This document shows positions 43,705 through 47,597 of a stretch of DNA of 47,597 bases, piece after piece. The position numbers and the translations under genes were made by a program. Position 1 is the first letter of the stretch, and each line of letters starts with the position of its first letter. The notes beneath the pieces were generated by a model. That model was not told the origin of the DNA, did not search any database, and was given only the letters and a program-made list of their open reading frames with translations. Source of the DNA: an uncultured Bacteroidales bacterium (GTDB taxonomy: Bacteria; Bacteroidota; Bacteroidia; Bacteroidales; Paludibacteraceae); the NCBI GenBank assembly GCA_946414805.1, contig CAMKPZ010000010.1:1-47597 (forward strand). Direction: 5' to 3'.

Positions 43705-43777
43705 GTCTCCCTAGCTCAGTTGGTAGAGCAACTGACTCTTAATCAGTGGGTCGAGAGTTCGAGCCTCTCGGGGGACA
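43705..43777 (+). tRNA. tRNA-Lys (CTT)
   Basis: Acceptor GTCTCCC pairs with GGGGGAC (one G-T pair), D arm GCTC/GAGC, anticodon stem ACTGA/TCAGT with loop CTCTTAA (anticodon CTT), T arm GAGAG/CTCTC. The discriminator base is A and CCA is not encoded. Confidence 0.95.
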
Positions 43778-43778
43778 C

Positions 43779-43808
43779 AAAAAAAGACACTTTCGGGTGC
43801 CTTTTTTT
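43779..43808. terminator. bidirectional terminator after tRNA-Lys
   Basis: AAAAAAAG-A-CAC pairs with GTG-C-CTTTTTTT around TTTCGG, with one A-C mismatch. It ends the tRNA on the plus strand and the murU-like operon on the minus strand. Confidence 0.85.
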
Positions 43809-43810
43809 AT

Positions 43811-44590
43811 TTACAGGCTCTCGGCGAAAGTCTCCGCTTCGGCGATCTGATCGATTTTACCGACATCCATCATCCGATAATTTGAGGGCACGTAAGCCAG
43901 GATTGGTGATTGGTCATTGGTGATTGGTGATTGGGGGTTGAGCAAAGACAGATAGAGATCGATCAGGGAGAACTTATCGCCTTTCTGCGCCACCACCTGA
44001 TCCATCCGTTCAAAGATATCCGGACTGAGGATCTGCATTCCTGAGAAAGCCAACAGGCGATGGTTGGAGCCAATCTTGCCTTGCATGGAAGCGGGTCGCA
44101 CCTCCCCCGTAGCAATATTAGTCCATCCGCAGAGGCGGTTCGCCTCATCAAAACAGAGATAGCGCTGGGTTTTGCGTTCGCTCACCACCAATAATCCCAT
44201 TGTCTGCTCCTTGACCCGCTGCCATTCGCTGATGAGTGCCCGGAGATCAATATTGGAAAGGATATCCACGTTGCATGCCAGAACAGGCCCGTCTCCCAAC
44301 AGATCCTTCGCCTTGCGCAGACCGCCTCCGGTATCCAGCAGAAAGTCCCGCTCGTCCGAGATCGTGATATGCGTTCCCCACCCTTCGTTCTCCCGAACAG
44401 TGTCGATGATCATATCCGGAAAATGATGCACATTCACCACAATATCCGTGATCCCCGCATCACGCAGTTTCTCCACCTGCCATTGCAACAGACTCTTGCC
44501 CGCCAACGGCACCAAGGCCTTGGGCATCCTGTCGGTGAGCGGCTTGAGGCGTGTGCCTAATCCCGCTGCAAAAATCAAGCCATGTAGCAT
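43811..44590 (-). CDS. sugar-phosphate nucleotidyltransferase, MurU-like
   Basis: This 259-residue enzyme starts with the nucleotidyltransferase signature GLIFAAGLGTRLKPLTDRMPKAL (signature residues GxGxRxxPxT and PKAL) and has the catalytic metal aspartate in CNVDIL. With the AmgK-like kinase two genes upstream it matches the AmgK/MurU route, in which MurNAc is phosphorylated at C1 and then converted to UDP-MurNAc for cell-wall recycling. Closely related enzymes make GDP- or ADP-sugars, so the sugar is inferred from context. A run of GATTGGT-type heptamers (43901-43942) encodes NPQSPITNDQSPI before AYVPSNYRMMDVG. Its start codon lies in a 15-bp repeat which also supplies the rapZ-like stop codon. 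Confidence 0.82.
   Translation of the reverse strand: MLHGLIFAAGLGTRLKPLTDRMPKALVPLAGKSLLQWQVEKLRDAGITDIVVNVHHFPDMIIDTVRENEGWGTHITISDERDFLLDTGGGLRKAKDLLGDGPVLACNVDILSNIDLRALISEWQRVKEQTMGLLVVSERKTQRYLCFDEANRLCGWTNIATGEVRPASMQGKIGSNHRLLAFSGMQILSPDIFERMDQVVAQKGDKFSLIDLYLSLLNPQSPITNDQSPILAYVPSNYRMMDVGKIDQIAEAETFAESL
43901..43942 (-). repeat. GATTGGT heptamer array inside the MurU-like gene
   Basis: GATTGGT twice, CATTGGT, GATTGGT, GATTGGG and a diverged GGTTGAG in 7-nt phase on the plus strand, read in frame on the minus strand. Confidence 0.92.
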
Positions 44591-44622
44591 TTGTCATTTA
44601 CCATTTGGGAATTTACCATTTA
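44588..44622 (-). repeat. 15-bp repeat copy joining the RapZ-like stop to the MurU-like start
   Basis: On the minus strand AAATGGTAAATTCCC, AAATGGTAAATGACA, AATG. TGG TAA in the first unit gives the last residue and stop of the RapZ-like protein, and the terminal ATG is the start of the nucleotidyltransferase. Confidence 0.88.
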
Positions 44623-45014
44623 CGATCTATCCCCTGCTCACGGTGGATGAGATGGATCCGGACATCGTATTTCTCTTTGAGCCGTCGGGCTACATGTTCG
44701 GCGCAGTAAACCGAGCGGTGCTGGCCTCCGGTGCAACCGAAACACACCTGCAGATGGTCAAAACCACGGGCGATAAAGCGCTCCACATGGTGATCCACCA
44801 GTGCATCCACATGAGACAGGAAAGTGGTTATCTCTCCGTCCTTCTCCAGAAAATCAATCACCTCTTGGTCAAGCCCCGTCAGGGCTTTGTATTCCTCGTA
44901 TTTACCGGGGTTGTGGGTGCTTCGGCAGTCGAACACATATCCGCCGCCGTTACCGCTCTCGTCCGCCGGAATACCGCGTTTAAAGGAGAAAGAGTAGATC
45001 GTTACTAATAGCAT
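44613..45014 (-). CDS. stand-alone RapZ C-terminal domain protein
   Basis: This 133-residue protein corresponds to the C-terminal half of RapZ only: VTIYSFSFKRGIP, GGYVFDCRSTHNPGKY, and the conserved FGCTGGQHRSVYCAEHVA with a phosphate-loop-like GGxHRS. In E. coli this half of RapZ binds glucosamine-6-phosphate and takes part in control of amino-sugar synthesis, while the absent N-terminal half carries the Walker nucleotide site. Here it stands between a MurNAc-kinase-like and a MurU-like gene, so a sensing or catalytic part in amino-sugar salvage is plausible. The start overlaps the kinase gene by 35 nt; the conserved VTIYSFSF begins four residues after it. The stop is inside a repeat. Confidence 0.85.
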   Translation of the reverse strand: MLLVTIYSFSFKRGIPADESGNGGGYVFDCRSTHNPGKYEEYKALTGLDQEVIDFLEKDGEITTFLSHVDALVDHHVERFIARGFDHLQVCFGCTGGQHRSVYCAEHVARRLKEKYDVRIHLIHREQGIDRKW

Positions 45015-45939
45015 AGATATAGGGATATTGGGTTTGTAATCCGCCGTGCATGGCGAATAGTTCGTTGAGATTTCTTACGGCATTGGGGATGGATGACAAG
45101 AAATGCTCCTTGCGTTCGAAATAGCCTCTGTAGCCATAGGCGCCAAGCACTTGCAGCGTCCGAAGCAACACAAAATGCGGCAGCGCAGCACGCCAATCGG
45201 ATTCAGCCATAGATGGCTGAAGCTGCTTGAGTTCGTCCAGATAGACATCGATCAGTTCATCGCGGAGCGTTTGCGGGATATTCGCCTTCGCCTGCCATAG
45301 GAAAGAAGCGACATCATACTGAGTCGGTCCTTTTCGTCCGCCCTGAAAATCAATAAAATAAGGCTGTCCGTCCCGGATCATCACGTTCCGGCTCTGGCAG
45401 TCGCGATAGAGGAAGTACACCCTCTCCGACTCTCCCCTCAAGGGAGAGAGTATTTTCGCCGTCAGGGCATCAAAATCGTCCTCTAACTTCGGTTCGCTGA
45501 ACTCGATCTGCGTACCTTTGAGGAAGCAGTATTTGAAATAATTGAGATCCCACCGGATGGCACGTTCGTCCATTGCGGGCACCGGAAAGCAGTACGACCA
45601 GTCGAAACCACGTGCGCCTACAATCTGTACGTGCGCGAGTGCGCGTAGCGTGCGTTCTAATAAGGTGCGTTCCACCGCCGAGAAATCCCCCGTCTCGCGT
45701 CCGTGACGGATGGCGTCGAAGAGCAAAGTGTCTCCCAGATCGGTCTGGGTGTAACTCATCTCGTCCTCGCTCACCCACAACACTTGCGGCACAGGCAGAC
45801 CCAGTTCGCTGAAATGCCGCGCCATATAGATAAAAGCGCGGTTCTCGTCGCGGTTGGTTCCCTCCACGCGGATGACCGTACGCCCCTCCGCATCTTTCTC
45901 GCGCCTATAAACGCGGTTCGATCCTTGCTGCTTAATCAT
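44980..45939 (-). CDS. AmgK-like sugar kinase (aminoglycoside phosphotransferase fold)
   Basis: This 319-residue kinase has the APH/choline-kinase fold: the catalytic loop FLYRDCQSRNVMI (HxDxxxxN-like with Arg-Asp) and the metal aspartate in PYFIDFQGGRKGPTQYDVAS. AmgK phosphorylates MurNAc and GlcNAc at the anomeric carbon, and the MurU-like enzyme in the same operon supports that role. I start at MIKQQGSNRVY (45939), whose ATG overlaps the stop of the preceding gene as ATGA; a start 14 codons earlier (45981) would overlap by 46 nt. Residues SPLRGESER before VYFLYRD are encoded by a CTCTCCCTTGAGGGGAGAG repeat, an insertion near the active-site loop. Confidence 0.83.
   Translation of the reverse strand: MIKQQGSNRVYRREKDAEGRTVIRVEGTNRDENRAFIYMARHFSELGLPVPQVLWVSEDEMSYTQTDLGDTLLFDAIRHGRETGDFSAVERTLLERTLRALAHVQIVGARGFDWSYCFPVPAMDERAIRWDLNYFKYCFLKGTQIEFSEPKLEDDFDALTAKILSPLRGESERVYFLYRDCQSRNVMIRDGQPYFIDFQGGRKGPTQYDVASFLWQAKANIPQTLRDELIDVYLDELKQLQPSMAESDWRAALPHFVLLRTLQVLGAYGYRGYFERKEHFLSSIPNAVRNLNELFAMHGGLQTQYPYIYAISNDLLFLL
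45419..45450 (-). repeat. CTCCCTTGAGGGGAG-type repeat inside the AmgK-like gene
   Basis: On the minus strand CTCTCCCTTGAGGGGAGAG is followed by TCGGAGAGGG, matching the element at 39969-39997 apart from a few bases. It is read in frame as SPLRGESER. Confidence 0.8.
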
Positions 45940-46859
45940 ACTTTGAACTGTATTGCGTGATGCAAACAGGTCACTTTGCAAGGTCCGATGATATTCTCCA
46001 GAATACCGTCCGCCTCGAAGAGGATATGCTTGCGATAATTGATTTCGATCTCTTTTCCGACAATCGGATAGATGAACGGCAGTTCGGTCAACCGTCCGTT
46101 GAAGAGGTTCGGCAGCGCCTTGCAGACCTGTTTGAATGTAGGCTTCTTCACGAACATAGCGTGGAAGACCCCGTCAGCCGGATCCGCCTCGGGGTTCTGA
46201 CGGATACCTCCGCCGGAGAACGGACCGTTACCGATATTCATTGTGAAAAGCAGATCGTTCACCGCCTCCTTGCCATCCACCGTGAGTGTCATCTGCTGGC
46301 TCTTATGCTCCGCGATGGCAGCGATAAGACCGAAGACATAATTGACATGGTGGCTGCCGATATAATATTTGAGCGTCTCGGCTTTCTTGCAGGTGAGCGG
46401 ATCCACGCCGAAGCCTACCGAATTGATGAAGTAGCGATGATGCTCAATGCCGTTCCGCCAATAGGTGACGCATCCCACATCGATCGGATGCCCTTCTCCC
46501 TCAAAGAACCGCCGCAGACTCTCTTTATGATTCTTGGTCAGTCCCCAATACCGTCCCCAGTCATTGCCGGTGCCGCGAGGCATGAGACCGATCTTGACTA
46601 AGGCTTTCTGCTCCGCCGTAAGAGTAGACCGCATCACGCCGTTCAGTGCCTCGGAGAGGGTGCCGTCGCCGCCTAAGACCAATAATTCGTCGTATCCCTT
46701 CTCCACCAACTCACGGGCCAACTCCGTTGCATGCCCCGCATATTTGGTCACGCGATAAGCAAAAGGCTGATGACGCTTACGCAGTAGTTGCCATAGATAG
46801 ATGCGCTGCGCGCGAAAAGCGCTCTTGCCCGATTTAGGGTTAATTATAATGCCTAACAT
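45936..46859 (-). CDS. diacylglycerol/sphingosine kinase family protein (YegS/DgkB-like)
   Basis: This 307-residue protein has the DAGK catalytic fold: IINPKSGKS at the N-terminus, LGGDGTLSEALNGVM as the ATP-binding GGDGT motif, and PRGTGNDWGRYWGL. Members phosphorylate diacylglycerol, sphingoid bases or related lipids. Bacteroidales make sphingolipids, so a sphingoid base is a possible substrate, but the sequence does not decide. It is the first gene of a four-gene unit with AmgK-, RapZ- and MurU-like genes, coupled by an ATGA overlap. Its leader contains a 15-bp repeat copy. Confidence 0.88.
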   Translation of the reverse strand: MLGIIINPKSGKSAFRAQRIYLWQLLRKRHQPFAYRVTKYAGHATELARELVEKGYDELLVLGGDGTLSEALNGVMRSTLTAEQKALVKIGLMPRGTGNDWGRYWGLTKNHKESLRRFFEGEGHPIDVGCVTYWRNGIEHHRYFINSVGFGVDPLTCKKAETLKYYIGSHHVNYVFGLIAAIAEHKSQQMTLTVDGKEAVNDLLFTMNIGNGPFSGGGIRQNPEADPADGVFHAMFVKKPTFKQVCKALPNLFNGRLTELPFIYPIVGKEIEINYRKHILFEADGILENIIGPCKVTCLHHAIQFKV

Positions 46860-46870
46860 GATACCGTTTA

Positions 46871-46901
46871 CAATTTATTCATTTACCATTTGTTCATTTG
46901 G
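46871..46901 (-). repeat. 15-bp repeat copy in the DAGK-like gene leader
   Basis: On the minus strand AAATGAACAAATGGT, AAATGAATAAATTG, between the promoter and the start codon. Confidence 0.82.
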
Positions 46902-46912
46902 AAATGCGAGTG

Positions 46913-46943
46913 CAAAGGTACAAAAAAAAAATGACACTTGCAA
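46913..46943 (-). promoter_or_regulatory. promoter of the DAGK-AmgK-RapZ-MurU operon
   Basis: Minus strand: TTG at 46941-46943, 20-nt spacer, TACCTTTG at 46913-46920. The spacer's T-run and the -33 TTG are part of the terminator hairpin of the ribosomal-protein operon. Confidence 0.82.
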
Positions 46944-46961
46944 GAGCAAATGTCATTTTTT
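46926..46961 (-). terminator. terminator of the rpmB-rpmG-DUF4295 operon overlapping the next promoter
   Basis: AAAAAATGACA (46926-46936) pairs with TGTCATTTTTT (46951-46961) around a 14-nt loop that contains CTTGCAAG. It comes 8 nt after the DUF4295 stop on the minus strand. Confidence 0.82.
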
Positions 46962-46968
46962 CTGTTTC

Positions 46969-47121
46969 TTACTTAAAGAATTCATTTACTTTCTCGTTCA
47001 CAACGATTTCCTCCTGGAAGATGTAAGCACCCGTTTTAGGCGACTTAACCATCTTGATGCACTTAGAGTGCGCGCGACCGGAGTTTCCTGTTTGAAGGGT
47101 TGCCACCGCTTTCTTTGCCAT
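46969..47121 (-). CDS. DUF4295 family small protein
   Basis: A 50-codon frame encodes MAKKAVATLQTGNSGRA, then KMVKSPKTGAYIFQEEIV and ends VNEFFK. Small Lys-rich proteins with this start, assigned to DUF4295, regularly follow rpmG in Bacteroidota and are suspected to be ribosome-associated. It lies 31 nt after rpmG. In the genomes I recall ftsY follows; here a terminator and an unrelated operon follow instead. Confidence 0.88.
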   Translation of the reverse strand: MAKKAVATLQTGNSGRAHSKCIKMVKSPKTGAYIFQEEIVVNEKVNEFFK

Positions 47122-47152
47122 AGTTCTAAGCCTTTCTAAAAATGTGGGTTAA

Positions 47153-47341
47153 TTACTTAATCTCCTTATGAATCGTGTACTTCTTCAAGAAGGGATTGTA
47201 CTTCTTCAACTCCAAACGGTCCGGAGTATTCTTGCGGTTCTTTGTAGTGATGTAACGACTCATTCCGGGAACACCGCTGGCCTTTTGCTCTGTGCACTCC
47301 AGGATGACCTGAACACGTGCCTCTTTCGTTTTCTTTGCCAT
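47153..47341 (-). CDS. rpmG: 50S ribosomal protein L33 (bL33)
   Basis: This 62-residue protein matches bL33: [34 protein letters not shown] and the basic C-terminus [10 protein letters not shown]. Only one cysteine of the zinc-binding set is left, so it is the zinc-free type. It sits between rpmB and DUF4295 in a three-gene unit reading leftward. Confidence 0.96.
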   Translation of the reverse strand: MAKKTKEARVQVILECTEQKASGVPGMSRYITTKNRKNTPDRLELKKYNPFLKKYTIHKEIK

Positions 47342-47358
47342 TGTTTACTCCTTTCGAA

Positions 47359-47592
47359 TTAGAGATAGCCCTTCTCCGCAGCTTGTTTCAGCGCGTTGTC
47401 GAGACCGATCTTGTTAATTGTTCTCAGACCGGCTGCACTCACGTTCAGCTCGATCCATACATCCTGTTCTACCCAGTAGAACTTGCGGCGGAAGAGGTTC
47501 ACATCGAAGGTGCGCTTGGTATGGCGCTTCGAGTGCGAGACATTGCAGCCGCCCATGGCTTTCTTGCCTGTAATTTGACAAATCTTTGACAT
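47359..47592 (-). CDS. rpmB: 50S ribosomal protein L28 (bL28)
   Basis: This 77-residue protein matches bL28: [21 protein letters not shown], in which the CxxTGKK and NVSHS segments are typical, followed by [14 protein letters not shown] and [16 protein letters not shown]. It is the first gene of the unit visible here; its promoter must lie beyond the right edge. The ATG is complete. Confidence 0.96.
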   Translation of the reverse strand: MSKICQITGKKAMGGCNVSHSKRHTKRTFDVNLFRRKFYWVEQDVWIELNVSAAGLRTINKIGLDNALKQAAEKGYL

Positions 47593-47597
47593 TGTAT

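Overview
The window is chromosomal DNA of a member of the Bacteroidota, most likely order Bacteroidales. Twelve promoters fit the group's TTG / TAnnTTTG pattern (two of them, for HU and an orphan pair, only partly), Shine-Dalgarno sequences are absent, and there is a giant secreted protein whose C-terminus resembles a type IX secretion sorting domain. Marker genes include the rpmB-rpmG-DUF4295 cluster, a 29-codon gene for a very basic peptide, and NADP-type glutamate dehydrogenase. I cannot name a genus; an uncultured gut or rumen lineage is only a guess.

Layout. The left edge holds a leftward promoter and leader, possibly of an rRNA operon lying outside. Then, rightward: an acyl-CoA synthetase, a formylglycine-generating-enzyme-like protein, an EFR1-type flavodoxin/ferredoxin, an outer-membrane beta-barrel protein, and a 13.1-kb gene for a 4,379-residue repeat protein. 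A leftward tRNA-His lies among them. Next come leftward nrdD-nrdG (anaerobic ribonucleotide reductase), then rightward an S9 lipoprotein peptidase with a small unknown gene, an acyl-ACP thioesterase, and a free-standing ribonucleotide-reductase C-terminal domain. A leftward block holds HU, the 29-residue basic protein and RNase G/E; mutY runs rightward from its divergent promoter. From 41.3 to 30.2 kb all genes run leftward: gdhA, kbl-tdh (threonine to glycine and acetyl-CoA), an M16 peptidase, era, a beta-CASP RNase, a DUF2520 protein and a MalY/PatB lyase. An orphan NtrY-like histidine kinase and tRNA-Lys follow. The right end has a four-gene operon (diacylglycerol-kinase-like, AmgK-like kinase, RapZ C-terminal domain, MurU-like nucleotidyltransferase) that looks like MurNAc salvage, and then DUF4295, rpmG and rpmB.

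Two window-wide patterns stand out. First, beyond the textbook promoter boxes, nearly every promoter carries A-N2-TCR beginning 4 nt after the -33 TTG, almost always with a 20-nt spacer. Second, short tandem repeats, mostly heptamers or a 15-mer, are spread through leaders, intercistronic junctions and, in frame, inside enzymes. They make up nearly the whole 5' UTR of the thioesterase gene, lengthen the iron-sulfur loop of MutY, and supply stop and start codons between genes such as rapZ/murU and M16/era. These repeats, the giant adhesin-like protein and the RapZ-CTD operon are the most novel-looking content. I found no mobile element, CRISPR array or phage genes.
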